NCBI RefSeq assembly: GCF_963583255.1
Contig: NC_084803.1
Span: forward strand, 15,201,428-15,265,427
Origin: Pyrus communis
Lineage: Eukaryota; Streptophyta; Magnoliopsida; Rosales; Rosaceae
Reading direction: 5' to 3'
Length of the DNA stretch: 64,000 nt
In this document: positions 11,718 to 24,172 of the stretch, piece after piece
How the letters are laid out: the number at the start of each line of letters is the position of its first letter
How positions within the stretch are numbered: the stretch's first letter is position 1
Translations under genes and position numbers: made by a program
Notes under the pieces: model-generated
Seen by the model: only the letters and a program-made list of their open reading frames with translations
Databases searched by the model: none
What the model was told of the DNA's origin: nothing

Positions 11718-11883
11718 TTCGGTGTTGAAGCATCTCCAAAATTGAGACAACCCAGACAAGACAAGGCCAGCTATTGGAGGACTGGTCTGCCATAATTCAA
11801 TAAATTAAAAATGAAGGCTAATGTGGCACTTGGGGAGGCAAAGTTGGTGATGACTCTTGAAGTTTTGCCATAACAATTGAAAC
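11718..11883 (+). promoter_or_regulatory. Conserved upstream block of DUF241 copy 2
   Basis: This ~165-bp block lies 245-410 bp upstream of the ATG and is strongly conserved with 16011-16170 upstream of copy 3. Shared strings include CTCCAAAATTGAG, TTGGAGGAC and GGCAAAGTTGGTGATG. Retention against more divergent surroundings is consistent with promoter function but could simply reflect recent duplication. Confidence 0.45.
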
Positions 11884-12023
11884 CTAAAGAAATTGCAAAT
11901 TATTGAAGCAATAATGTTACCTAAAAAAGCGACAACATAACCAAAACTCGAGGCCTGCCCACTCTGGCTCCACATGCTCTCCATATTGAATTCAGAAGTC
12001 TTGTCCCTCTCACCTTATTCCAT

Positions 12024-12030
12024 CTATATA
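12024..12030 (+). promoter_or_regulatory. Putative TATA box of DUF241 copy 2
   Basis: CTATATA lies about 100 bp upstream of the ATG. Copy 3 has CTATATATAAA at the equivalent place, which supports the assignment. Confidence 0.55.
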
Positions 12031-12127
12031 GGCATCCTCAAGAGATGGTGAAACCAGAGACCTCAAAACAAAGAACAACATCATCAACTTTGAGCTTTTT
12101 GTCAAACACAAATTAAAACCCTAAACC

Positions 12128-13009
12128 ATGGCTGCCAAGCACAATGTAATCAGATCAATCAGCTTGCTCTCAAGGTCGCACCCCACCACTATTAAAGTTG
12201 AAGAGGAGCTCAGCAAGCTCCAAGCATCTTCATCTTGTGCTTCAACTTCAACCTCAATCTGCAAATCTCTATGTGGTCTAGAGGAGTTGTATGAGTGTGT
12301 GGACGATCTTTTACAGATGGCATCAACCCAACAGCTCCTTTCTCAACATCAACAGCAGAAATGCATGGATGATTTGTTGGATGGATCAGTGAAGCTCTTG
12401 GACATATGTGGTATCACAAGAGATACCATGTCAACAATCAAGCAACATGTTAGAGCTCTTCAATCTGCTCTTAGGAGGAGAAAAGGAGACTCAAGCAGTG
12501 AAAGCTGCATTGCCAATTACACTTGTTTCAGAAAGAAGATGAAGAAGGATGCCAAGAAATTGATCACATCTTTGAAGCAAGTAGATAACAAAATTGAAGC
12601 ATCACAACTTTTAGAGCAAGACCACCATCTCACCGCTGTGATTCGAGTTCTTAGAGAAGTTTGTGTCGAGAACATGTCTATCTTCCAATCCCTCCTGGTC
12701 TTTTTAGCTGTTCCTGTTTCAAAGCCAAAGGCAAACAAGTGGTCTTTGGTTTCAAAGTTCATGCACAAAGGAGTGATAGCATGTGAAGATCAGAACGAAG
12801 ACATTATTGGCCATGAGTTGGATGGTGTTGATACTGCTCTCTACTCTCTATCCAAATCTTCTTCAGCTGATGTTGAGAAGGTACAAAGTGCACAAAAAAG
12901 ATTGGAGGCTTTGGAAATCATCATTGAAGGCCTTGAGAGTGGTTTGGACAGCGTTTTCAGGCGCTTGCTTAAAACAAGAGCTTCTCTTTTGAACATAATC
13001 TCACAATGA
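12128..13009 (+). CDS. DUF241 family protein, copy 2 (intact, 293 aa)
   Basis: This is a single-exon gene for a helical protein of the plant-specific DUF241 family (PF03087); no biochemical activity is established for the family as far as I know. The N-terminus carries the signature RSISLLSRSHPTT followed by VEEEL (residues 9-27). Later landmarks are LCGLEELYECVDDLLQ, DLLDGSVKLLDICG, ALRRRKGD, the basic patch CFRKKMKKDAKKL, IRVLREV, a hydrophobic IFQSLLVFLAVPV and KWSLVSKFMHKGV. It closes on an amphipathic helix ending LLKTRASLLNIISQ. There is no signal peptide. The start ATG sits in the good context ACCATGGCTG, which is conserved in copy 3 and the copy 4 stub. It is the closest relative of copy 3 and retains a clean promoter block, so it is probably expressed. 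Confidence 0.9.
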   Translation: MAAKHNVIRSISLLSRSHPTTIKVEEELSKLQASSSCASTSTSICKSLCGLEELYECVDDLLQMASTQQLLSQHQQQKCMDDLLDGSVKLLDICGITRDTMSTIKQHVRALQSALRRRKGDSSSESCIANYTCFRKKMKKDAKKLITSLKQVDNKIEASQLLEQDHHLTAVIRVLREVCVENMSIFQSLLVFLAVPVSKPKANKWSLVSKFMHKGVIACEDQNEDIIGHELDGVDTALYSLSKSSSADVEKVQSAQKRLEALEIIIEGLESGLDSVFRRLLKTRASLLNIISQ

Positions 13010-14470
13010 TGTGCTCTCAAAGGCCACATTCATTTATCCCAAAATCCTCCAAGGCATATACACATTTTATTAGGATCCCTTTGGGATTATAATTTTTTTG
13101 ATACGTATGTATATGTATATATATAGTCACACAATGAAATACAGTTGAGACCCAAGTTCTTAATCTTATCATGATATTTGTTTTTTGTCTTTTATCTTTT
13201 AATTGTTTTGTACATGCAAGGCCCATCAAACTCTAAAAAACTAACACATGCAAGGCTAATGAAACTTGTACGGTGAAATAATTTGATTTTTAAGGAACAG
13301 TAAGAAGATCAATGGATAAACGTGATTAGAACACCTACAAACAATACACATTCTTTCACTAGTGGGCAAAAGCTTCTTGATCTTGTTTAGTTTTGGCATT
13401 AGTATCTGTTGAACATTATTCACTTCATCTAAGAGTTCACTATGCTTTTTCATATTTATGTGTAAATATTACGTACGGAAGCCCAAATAAGTTTTGAGTG
13501 CCCTTCACTACTAAATCTCTTTATTGGTTTCATCAAATTAAAATTGAAGAATTAGATTCTTTTTTCTTAACATATTGTTATTCACACATATTTTTTTACT
13601 TCTCACAAACCTTTGTTAATTTTTGTTCATTGATCTTTTTCAATTTATTCGATCCAATGACCGGAAATTGAGAAGAGTATGTCATATGTGAGAAGTAAAA
13701 ATAGATGTGTGAATAACACCACCCTCTACTTAATGGACTAGGATACTCTCCCCTCACCTTCCATCCTCTTCTCTCACATTCTCTATTTTGCTTTTCTCTT
13801 TTTTATAAAAAATTAATATAAGATATTGACGTGGCTTAACCGTGACCGTTCAAATAGGAAGAGGGAGAAGGAGAGAGAAAAAAAGAAATGAGAGAATCCT
13901 ACTTCCTACTTAATTCCCACACCACTTTTCTCCCCGAGAAAGTACATTCATTCATAGTTTGTGTTTCTTTCAGAATTACACCTCTCTCTAGGCAATGAAT
14001 CTACAAAGACAAATAAAACTTCTGTTTTAGAGAGGATAACAATCAGGGATCTAAAAAATAGTTTATATCGTTTAATGAAAGAATGAGGTAACAAAAGTGA
14101 TCCACGTACTACCCAATTACCTATCCAAACATCAGATTAAATTTCTAATTGAAACCACTAATTCTCTTTATCATTATTTAAAGATGTGCAAAACATCATT
14201 CAATCATATTCTGTATCAAATTAATGATGGTTTTGATACACGTACATATATATATATATATATAAATATATATATATTATGGTTACTGGTTATGAACGAT
14301 GTGTAGTTAGTGATGAAAATGATGAACTCATCAATCATCGTGCATTATCACAAGCCATACAAATTAAAGGGCAACAGAACAAAACAGAACAGATTCAGTA
14401 ACGGCTGTAATGCGCTAATGTTTGTTCTTATTATTATGCAGCAATGCATCATGCTGAATGCAAATATTTA
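13010..14470. other. 3' flank of DUF241 copy 2 and spacer
   Basis: The first ~250 bp match the 3' flank of copy 3 (TTTGGGATTATAATT, ACAATGAAATACA). A (TA)n stretch lies at 14245-14277. A fragment at 14310-14460 resembles the duplicated block at 6710-6830. No further gene is seen. Confidence 0.45.
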
Positions 14471-15535
14471 GGGCAAATTACATTTTACCCCTTCAAGTTT
14501 GGGATCAATTTCAATTCCTTACAATATCTTTAAAACATTTTAATTTCATACATTTACTTATCATTTTATTTCAATTTCATATATCTATTAGAAAATTCGT
14601 TAAGTGATGATGTGGCAAATATGGGATACACACTTGTGCTGACGTGACTACCAAATTTATGCTACATGGCAAAATAATAAATTTTTTATGCATTTAAAAT
14701 ATAATAATATTTACCTTATTTAAAAAAATTAATTATAAAAAAAAAATAAATAAATAAATAAATAAATAAAAAAACCCAAAGCCCAAACAAACCCAAAACC
14801 CCCCGACCCTCGCCCTTCCCCGCAACCCAAACACCCCATCCCACCCCACCCTCACCTCCCCCGCAACCCCCCACCCCACCCCCACCTTCCCGGAGACCGC
14901 CGCCACGCCCAAAAATCCCACCTCAGCCACGCCCAAAAATTCCACCCGAGCCACCCCCTCTGTCCAAGCTCCCGCGTTTTCTGTGGGAGCGGAGACCGCC
15001 GGCGAGCGTCTCTACGAATCGATAGGCGATAGGAAGAGGAAGAAGAAGAGAGAGGAGTGCATGAGATTAGGGTTAGGGTTTGAGGACTCATCTAGAGAGA
15101 GAGAGAGAAGCAATCAGAAATGGTGAGTGAGGAGAGGACTGAGAAGGGGATTTTTGGGAAGGGAGGTCAAGAGAGTGGAGGAGAGGGAGGTGGGTCGCCG
15201 GGGGGGGGGGTGGGGGTGAAGGTTTCTGGGTTTGTTTACAGGGGTGGGGGGTTGCGGGGACGTGGGTTTGAGTTAGAGTCTGAGTTAGAGTTTTTTTTTT
15301 TTTTTTAAATAGTTTAAATGAATTAAAATTTTTTTTTTTTCAAGTGGCAAAAATTTAGCAGTCACGTGGCATAAATATAGCCGCCACGTCAGCTCTTAAC
15401 ATATCAATGGATGAAAAATGTAACGAATGTATTATATAGAAATAAAATAATAGATGAGGTATGAAAATGAAATGTTTTGAATTTATTATATGAAATTTGT
15501 AATAAACCTCAAATCTTCGGTGGTATATTTATAAT
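14471..15535. mobile_element. MULE-like long-TIR element with GC-rich, possibly captured, interior
   Basis: The left arm (GGGCAAATTACATTTTACC...GATGTGGCA) is inverted relative to the right arm (GCCACGTCAGC...TTTGTAATAAACC), each about 230 bp. The arms belong to the same broad family as those at 43663 and 51278. The interior at 14780-15300 is abruptly GC-rich, with CT/GA-rich leader-like sequence ending in CAGAAATGGTGAGTGAGG, which looks like a captured 5' UTR and start codon. The open frames here are compositionally biased and I do not call a gene. The target duplication was not resolved. Confidence 0.5.
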
Positions 15536-16010
15536 CAAAATTTAAATACAATTCCCAATAGGATTAAAGAGTGTTCATTTTTTTGTGGACCAAGAAAGTT
15601 GCAGGGACATCCGAGAGGTGAGAGAAGCTTGGGAAAATTATGCAAACATAATTTCAATAGGAAAAATTACTCAATGTCTCCAATGATTTTTCCAACCCAC
15701 GGAAAAGGACTCTCCAATAATTAGATGATGTGACTCAACTGAGAGAGCCAAACAAAGATCGCCACCTACCCATTGTAAAGGTAAACTTTATGAGGGAATA
15801 TACATCAATAATTTGATGAGATAACTCAAATGTGAGAACCAAGCAAAGAGCACCACATGTCTCGAAGGTCCACACGTCGATTTCTAGTTTGGTCATGACT
15901 TTATACACACATGAAACGTTTACCAAAATATAATAGTCACGAATAGTACAAGTAACTCGTGCATACAATAATATGTTACATATCTTATCTTATTTATATA
16001 TCTACGCATT

Positions 16011-16170
16011 TTGGTGTTGGATCTTCTCCAAAATTGAGTAAATCCAGACAAAGCCAAAGATTGGAGGACCGGCCTGCCACGGTTCAATAAATGAAAAGTG
16101 AAGGGCAATGTGGCACAAGGGAAGGCAAAGTTGGTGATGGCCCGTGAGGCTTTTGCCACAAATAATTGAG
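16011..16170 (+). promoter_or_regulatory. Conserved upstream block of DUF241 copy 3
   Basis: This matches 11718-11883 upstream of copy 2 and lies 165-325 bp before the ATG at 16334. Confidence 0.45.
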
Positions 16171-16214
16171 GCCTCAAAATTGTGATGAGTCTTGTCACTC
16201 TCATCTTTGATCCC

Positions 16215-16223
16215 TATATATAA
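16215..16223 (+). promoter_or_regulatory. Putative TATA box of DUF241 copy 3
   Basis: TATATATAA lies about 115 bp upstream of the ATG, in the position equivalent to CTATATA of copy 2. Confidence 0.55.
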
Positions 16224-16333
16224 ACATATTCCAAGATATGGTAAGACTAAAACCCTCAAACTTGAGCTCTAGTGAAACATAAAGAACAGCTTCAACTTTG
16301 AGGTTATTTGTTGAACACAAACGAAAATCAACC

Positions 16334-17210
16334 ATGGCTGCCAAGTACGAAGTCAGATCAATCAGCCTGCCCTCAAGATCACACCCAACCACTATTAGAG
16401 TTGAAGAAGAGCTGAGTAGGCGCCAAACATCTTCAGCTTCTGCTTCAATATGCAAAGTTCTATGTGGACTAGAGGAGTTGTATGATTGTGTGGATGATCT
16501 TTTACCGATGGCATCAACCCAACAACTCCTTTCTCAATACCAACAAGGGAAGTGTATGGATGAGTTGTTGGATGGATCACTCAGGCTCTTGGACATATGT
16601 GGCATCACAAGGGACGCCATGTCACAAATCAAGGAACATGTTAGAGACCTTCAATCTGCTCTTAGGAGGAGAAAGGGAGACTCGAACATAGAAAGCAGCA
16701 TTGCAAGTTACAATTGCTTCAGAAAGAAGATGAAGAAGGATACCAAGAAATTGATCACATCATTGAAGCAAGTAAACAACAAAGCATCACAACGTATGGT
16801 GCATGATCAGCGTGCTCCTGCAGTGGTTCGAGTTCTTAGAGAAGTTGTTGGTAAGAATGTGTCTATCTTTCAATCCCTATTGGTCTTCTTCGCAGTTCCA
16901 GTTTCAACGCCGATATCAAACAAGAGGTCTCTGGTGTCAAAGTTCATGCACAAGGGAGTGATAACAATGTGAAGATCAGAAGGAGGACATTCATGGCCAT
17001 GAGTTGGATGGTGTTGATGCTGCTCTTTACTCTCTATGCAAATCTTCATCAGCTCCTACGGAAGGTGCTAATGTTGAGAAGATTCAAAATGCACATAAAC
17101 AATTAGAGGCTTTTGAAGTCACCGTTGAAGGCCTTGAGAAGGGTTTGGAGAGCGTTCTTAGGCGCTTGATTAAAACAAGAGCTTCTCTTTTGAACATAAT
17201 CTCACAATGA
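16334..17210 (+). pseudogene. DUF241 family gene, copy 3, one-base frameshift
   Basis: This copy is closely related to copy 2 along its whole length: MAAKYEVRSISLPSRSHPTT at the start, LCGLEELYDCVDDLL, LLDGSLRLLDICG, ALRRRKGD, CFRKKMKKDTKKL and SLVSKFMHKGV. At about 16964-16968 it reads ATAACAATGTGAAGATCAG where copy 2 reads ATAGCATGTGAAGATCAG. The extra base creates a TGA at 16970-16972, giving 212 residues. The remaining C-terminal helix is still open from 17004 to 17210 (MDGVDAALYSLCKSS, ending LIKTRASLLNIISQ). The start was placed at 16334, not at the upstream in-frame ATG at 16298, because copies 2 and 4 share ACCATGGCTG there. It could be a young pseudogene, a functional truncation or a sequencing error. 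Confidence 0.8.
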
Positions 17211-17350
17211 TGTGCTCTCAAGGGCCACATTTTGTTAGGATTTCCTTTGGGATTATAATTCTTTTGATACATTTGTAACATTTATAGACATACAATGAAA
17301 TACAATTGACACCTTGAATCACATCAAGATATTTCTTTTTTTTTTTTTGG

Positions 17351-18362
17351 GAGGGGGGGGGGGGGTGGTTGTGGATTTGAGAGAATTTGGATTATATAGA
17401 CTTCTACAAAATCCATATAGATTTTGGAAGATTTGAGAAGATTCGTATAACAGATTTATATGGATTTTGAAAGATTTTATAGTGTTAAATCTTAACCATC
17501 AAATAAATCAAATGGTGATAAATGTATCTAAGTCATAAATCTAATAAAATGAAGTTGTTCATGCCCTGGAACTACGTCCATTGAAACCGAAAAAAAAGTC
17601 AAGATTATCACATAAACCCAACTCCTCAAAGATCCCCAGCGCACCCCTTTCCAATCCTACTTCCTCCCTCACTTTATTCTTATCCTTTTCTTATCCTTTT
17701 CGTTGTCACCTTATGTATTCAGGTATATAAGGGCTTGATTTAGTTATCCAGGAATACTTTTAATATTTATTAATGAAACGAATTCAATCATGGTACCAAA
17801 AAAAAAAAAAAAAAAAAAACCAAGTATAAAGAAGCAGACATGCTCTCAACACATGAACCCATGCCGCACAAATAGCAGAAGGGCCCAGCAGCAACGAAAA
17901 AAATTGCAGATAGGAAGAAAAAATTGCGACCCAGCAACAAAAAATTGAAGAAAAAATCGCATAAAATGATACAACCCAACAACAAAAATTGAAGAAAAAA
18001 CTGCAAAAATGAAGGGAGAAGATTAAGCAAAGAAGGTGGCTGGCAGTGAGAAGAAGATGAGTCGTTCACTAGGTCTCTGGATTTGAAATCCTATGGTGTG
18101 GGATAGGATTTTATTTGTTCTTGGTTATATATACTTCTTCCTTTCAAATCCTACAAAATCCACAACTTAATGAATCCTACAAAATCTTTAATTTTTTAAT
18201 ACATCTAGATTTGGATGTACTTTAAAACTGACTATTAAAATCTCCATTGACTACACCTAAATTTAAATGGATTCTAAAAATCCATTAAAATCTATTGATT
18301 GACTACACTAGGATTTTAAAATCTTTTAAAATTCTTTCAAATCCAAGTTTGAATACATCCCT
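17351..18362. mobile_element. Non-autonomous DNA element in the 3' flank of copy 3
   Basis: The copy 2 flank runs uninterrupted through ATATTTGTTTTTTGTCTTTTATC, while the copy 3 flank is split by about 1 kb at the equivalent T-run. The insert ends in GGATTTGAGAGAATTTGG on the left and the inverse of GGATTTGAAAGAATTTTAAAA on the right. The interior holds more inverted AAATCCTAC-type motifs and a 20-base A-run near 17800. No transposase is present, and the superfamily is not resolved. Confidence 0.6.
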
Positions 18363-21253
18363 TTTATCTTTTAAGTAATCCTCTTGTGATTTGTACGTAT
18401 CCCAAAGGCATCAATATCGCAAACCCTAAACTTGCAAGGCTAGTGAAACTAATTACAAGACTAGTGAAACCTAGAGAGCCTACTAAATCCTTTTGTGATT
18501 TCTACTCATTTATTTATAAGACCAAACCCAACTCTGGGTTAAATGCTATTTTTTAAGTTTTATTCCCTCCTCAAATCCAACCCATGCTAAATGTGTGGGC
18601 TAAAAGTTAAAAGTCAAATAAAAGCCAAATTTCCCCCATGATTTAGCCCAGAAAATGGTGTGGGCACCACCAACGAGACCCCACCCACATAGGCATGTCT
18701 TCCAGGATTTATTGAATCCAACGGCTAAGATCGAATATAATCAAATCTAACGATAGAAAAAAGATCTAACGGCCCAAATTTAAATCCAACGGCAAAAATA
18801 ATTAAAATTTTATTTAATTCAAAATTCATCCAAATTTAGTGATTTTTTAATATTTATCGGAAATTAAATATTTTTAGGTTAAAATGTTCATAAAATTAAA
18901 TTAAATTATTGTAAAAGAAAAAATTAGCTTAAATTTATTTTTTAATAATCTCAGGCCGAAAAATTTAGACTAGAAGGGTTGGAGCAGAAAAACTGATTCT
19001 GGGCTAAAACCTAAATTTTTTGGGCTAAAAATTTTAGGTTTTAGCTCAAGGGTTGAAAATGGTCTAAAAGTTATTATTTTTTAATATAATTAATTGTAAG
19101 GGTATATTTATCTTTTTATAGTCATATTAGAAGGAGTTTTGTGAAAGTGAATTAAAACCTCAAGAGGTGATGTTAGTGCAATGTTTCAAACCTATAAGGG
19201 TTTTGTGAAAACTCAAAAAACCTCAGGATGTGTTAGTCTACCCATCAAGAAATTTTAAAAAAATAATCAAAATTTGTATTCCATATAAAATTATAACCAC
19301 CTTTTAAATTTATAATAATTATAACAAAAAATTGACGTAAAAGTGCCAATATACCCTTAATGACTAAAAATTCCCTCATTTGCTCTTAACTGTGAAAAAA
19401 CCATAGGCATTCCTTTTGCAGAAATTGGATTCCAGATTTTGGAATTTGGATGGCGAGGGGTGGATTGGATAACGTTTCACTTTTGGGAATTTGCAGGCCA
19501 TCTTTAGCTATCCAAATGAAAAGCATCATCATATTTCATGTTTGAATTTTCTGCATATTACAATTGATGGTTTAATACAGACAGTGTTGGAGAAAGAGAC
19601 AGAGAGCAGTGAGGAGAAGCAAACAGGGGGAGGAAGGAATGGAGGCAAACAAGAACAAGTTCATAGAGGAATGAGGGATCCGCCAGAGAAACTCTTGAGT
19701 ACAACTTCCGCTAGACTCGCCGCAACTTGGTTCAATTGCATCTAGGTGAAGAGTAGTATGGTGGTAATGTTTTAACAATTCAGTTGTTCAAGAGATGAAC
19801 ACTAGAGGTAGGCGGAGAAGAGAAAGTTTTAACCTAAGGGTAATTAAGTATTTATAACTTCAATTTTGGTTAATTTCATAACTAAAAAAATAGAAAAGAT
19901 AGGCTATATTTCATTAGGTGGTTCTCAAAATGGCTATATTTTTAAATTTCCCAAACCCATGCCTTAAAAAATATAAAAACCCTAAGCTAATCTTTTTTGT
20001 TTCCTTAATGGAATAGGAAAACCCTATCCTATCCATTAACAAAAGAAAAAGAAAGAGGGTAAAACCTTAAAGCAGTCTTTGCAGTTTTCTTGTTCTGTTT
20101 CTCTCTTCTTGCCTTTTATCCCTTCTCCTCCGGTTTTCTTTATTTTCTTTTGCTCGACCAAGGAGATAACATGGATAATGATGAAATAGTGTTGGGCTTG
20201 AAAAAAAAGCTTAGGCTGAGACTGGGTAAACCAAGTTGAAATGCCACAATTTTTGGTAGGTAATGATTCCTTAGGTTAGTGGACTTTCAACCCAAAAGAG
20301 CACTAATTCAACCGAATCCCTATAGAAGTAAAGTTGTTGAAGGATCAAACTCAAACGTGGCTCGGTCGAGTCCTAGTGAATTAAAATTTCCAAGGATCAG
20401 ATTAGTTTTGATGAAATGCGTATTCTAAGGATCAGAATTAAAGCTTGATCAAATAAGAATGAATCAAGTGCATAAAAGCAATAGGTCAGAATTCTTGTTC
20501 AAGTCAAAGAAGCCGAGACTGTATAAAGATTTAATTTAGGCTACGGAAGGGATAAAGGGATAAAGGGGGAATATCTAGGTAAATGTCAAGTATGCATAGT
20601 CCTATTAAGACTCTATACCTTAGCAAACATGTTTATCACAAACTACATCCCTATAAATAAAAGAGGTTCTACAATGTGGAAAGCCCATTCAACTCAACAA
20701 ACAACTTAAATGCTTTATGCGAAACCCTTCTTACACCCTTGAGAAAATACTAACTATCCTAACCCTCCCATTAACACATCTTTTGTTTAGATAAGTAAAC
20801 AACACTATAGCCATAGAATCAAATAGCATAGAAGCACCTTCAGTTTGGACAAGTAAACAACACTGATTATGGTTGGTTGGTTATCTATCCAATTCTAGGT
20901 TGGTGAAGAGTTTTCAATTCTTTCGCCCAAAGAGGTCACTTCACTAGCTTCCCAGCGAAGTGAGATGTTCTATGATCGATTACTCTCAAGTGCACTTCAT
21001 AATTAGGCATTTAGACGGCTGAACCACGTTCATGCTCATCTCCTTAAAGTACCTTTGCCTTTACAACCTGATGATATTGGTTCGATGCACCTGTATTCTC
21101 ACGAATATAGTCGAAGCAACCAAACCCAGTGCACAAGATCCTGAACTCGCAGTGAATTAAGCAACCTTGTGAATCCAAGGCCGAAACAAGTTCTTTCTTC
21201 GGTCGTAGTTGCTCAAGTGTAAAAGTCAGCAGTGCACACCACCACCACCACAT
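18363..21253. other. Non-coding spacer, probably decayed repeats
   Basis: Sequence at 18530-19080 has loosely inverted GGGCTAAAA/TTTTAGCCC-type phrases, suggesting an old DNA element. The remainder has no convincing coding potential or RNA gene. Confidence 0.35.
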
Positions 21254-22572
21254 TGGTAACAACTCGTCCTGAATTTATTTATGGATTTTTGGAATAAGGG
21301 CATTTTAGACATTTCACGGGTGAAAGATATTTTGGGATTGCTTTTGGATCTTAAATTGTGGGCCGAGTGGAACCCACTTGCTTTTTGGTTCCCCAGCCTC
21401 CCTTCTCCCTTATCTGCCATATGGCACCCCTCACTTTCCCCTCATTCTTCTTTCTTCCCTCCCCCGTGAACAACCTATATCTTCTCTCTTCACTCTCTCT
21501 CCCTTCCTCGTTGTATTATTTCATCCTCGAGCACATCACAAGCACCAACTTTCTCTCCCCCTCCCCGAGTGACACACACCCACCCACACAATGACGACAT
21601 CACTCACCACCATCACCAACTATTTGTGATGGGTCATCTTTCTCCTTCTTTCTCGGTGAAGCACAGAGAACTACCCAACAACCCACTCCGACAAGTTCTG
21701 ACGGCTTTTGAGCCGATTTCCGGCCACTACTAAGGAAATCAAAGGTATAATCCTAATCTACACTTAATTGTCTTCAATTTGGTGGGTAGATCGAAGATTG
21801 TAGTGTAGTTTTGAGGTTGACCGGAGCTTGGGAAGCTCCGGCTTTCTTCTCCGTCGAGATTGGCCAACCCGGCCTAAAAACAGGTCAAAACCCAATCCAC
21901 CAACCTATGCTGGCCTAACTCATTGGGCCATGGAACCCAGCCCATTTCCCTCAGCCCAAAACCTAAATGGTAACCCAGATCCAATGAACCTAAGCCCAAA
22001 CCAATAAGTCCAGCCCTGAAGCCCAAGCCCATGATATTAGGCCCAACTCAGAGAACCTAAATCCAACTAAAATGTGAAACTTGGCCCAAAAGCCTCGACA
22101 CAAACCCATTCAGATCCCAGAACCCTGGCCAGCGCGTGGAGCTCTGCTGCCGTCCACTGCGGCGCGTGGGGGTACCCAAGGTCCCCCTTAGGTTTTTCGA
22201 CGTCCTGAATCCATTTATAACATCCGTTTCCTGAAATTCAACCGTTTTAGTATAGTTTTATTAATTGGTACCTTTATGTGCTTAGGTGCAATTGTTTATG
22301 GCGTTTCTGTTCTTCCTATTTCGCATGGCTCTTTGACCACGGAGTATCTGTGAATGGACCCCTTCTAAAATGCATGATTTTACTATTAGAAATGCATACA
22401 TGAAAAGCATGATTTAATGGTTACGTTTTATGAAACGTTTATGAGTAAATTGGATTTACGTTTTATGATATTCATGCTTTATCGATTTTACGTTCTTCGT
22501 AGTATATATGATTAATGACTATATACTACGAATATGTTTTTATTATATGATGTTTGAGCTATTAAGCTCCGA

Positions 22573-22626
<54 letters not shown>

Positions 22627-23170
22627 ATGTATCTTGGAAAGATTATATTCACTGATTTTTGTGCTTATTTAGTGGTTACTCATATGTCCTACCTACGGGC
22701 GAATGTCTTGCTTACGGGCAAATGATCTGCCTACGGGCGAATGACCTGTCTTCGGAAAACCTATTACTTATTATGCTATTTGTGTTTTCATAAACTTTAG
22801 GGGTTAGTACATTGATGAATAACTGTTTTAGTATTACTTATATATCAACTTGGTCCACTCATGTTTTGTTTTGCGCCCCCCTCAGGACTTAGAATCGAGG
22901 CTTACAATCTCGGTGCCCGCATCGGCATCTTCAAGTCCTTTCGGTGTAGGACCTATCCCTTTGTTCATTCAATTTTATATTATTTCCTTTCTAGTGTCTC
23001 AAATTAGTTGTATGCTTTGAACACGTTCCACAATTGCATAATCATTGTATTTAAATTTATAAGTTTTATTTATGTTCGTTACTTCTCATGCATGTTAGTA
23101 TGGCTTCGTCACCTGGCCAGCGCGTGCCTACCCTGATGTTTGGAGTATATCAGGGTTGGATGTGTCAACA
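21254..23170. repeat. Probable solo LTR of a retrotransposon
   Basis: This ~1.9-kb unit starts TGGTAACAACTCGTCC and ends GGATGTGTCAACA (TG...CA). Its texture is that of a gypsy-type LTR: a CT-rich stretch at 21400-21600, tandem ACCTACGGGCGAATG-type repeats at 22690-22755, and a pyrimidine-rich AGGACTTAGA region near 22880. There is no second copy, gag or pol in the window. No 5-bp target duplication is recognisable, so the ends are approximate. Confidence 0.45.
22574..22621. repeat. (AT)n microsatellite
   Basis: About 24 uninterrupted AT units inside the probable LTR. Confidence 0.95.
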
Positions 23171-24172
23171 TTTATTCTATTCGCCCAATTAAGCTTGGTC
23201 GTAAATTGGCATGTCCACATTCAAAAGAAGGACGTAGACCTATCCATGACTTAAGTTATTCGGCTGATACTCGAAGAATATTTGACGTACGATCATTGTA
23301 TAAACACATTCCTTAGAATAATTTGTTGGTTGGTTGATTAGCAAAGCACACATATGGTATTGGAAAAATATCTATTTAATTATTAACTATTGAGGAAGAG
23401 AGAATACAATACTTATTCACCTTAACTTGGAGCTTGGGAGGTAGGAATATATTTGTATATATATTTCCTGCATTTTATGCATGTGAAGGAGGAGAGATTT
23501 TTTAGTGTGCAAGAAAAACAGTTTGGTATATTAAATGTCATAATATAATAAAGAGAAGTTTTTTTCTTTTCAAATGTTCATCCACTTGTATTTGTTGTGT
23601 CAAAACTCACACAAAGTTTGGACTAGGTTCAACAAGTATTTGCCCCGAGTTTAGCTTTCGGTCTCAATGCCACAAGATGCCTCGAGAGAAGAGAGATAGA
23701 CGTGGCACTCTTGGAGGCTACCAATAGGTAATGTTTGTGTTCAAGTGTGTGCGTGAAAGTTGCACATATATCTGACTTCTCAACCTATGGTGGTGCACCA
23801 AGTGAACGTTGGTTTGGTTAAGTTTTTTTCTGTGCCTTGAGCGAACAAGAACTTAAATTTAATGTAATTTCGTCTATGCTTGCCTAAATCTTAAATTATT
23901 TGTAATTTTGTGTATGCTTAACTATTCGTCTGTGTGGCAAACTCATTTCGAAGGACTTTTTGTTGGGGCCTTAAATAGGTTGGAGTAAAGCGAGATACTC
24001 GTCCGAGCTTTGGTTTGGTTTTCAATGTTGATGGGCTAAAGTCGTACGATTTTTGTTTAAATAAAAATGGAAAAGCAGCATAGTACGCCTTATGACTCAA
24101 ATAATATTATGACATTTGGTGGCCATGTTCCTGGAACTAACAAATTTTGCATCAAGGAGAAGATGATTTTGA
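23171..24172. other. Non-coding spacer
   Basis: No gene, RNA or repeat is recognised. There are only short open frames without family resemblance. Confidence 0.35.

Noticed and set aside
14733..15308. Gly- and Ser-rich open frames around the GC-rich core
   Set aside because: They are compositional, lie inside a MULE-like element, and encode no known domain. A captured 5' leader is likelier than a gene.
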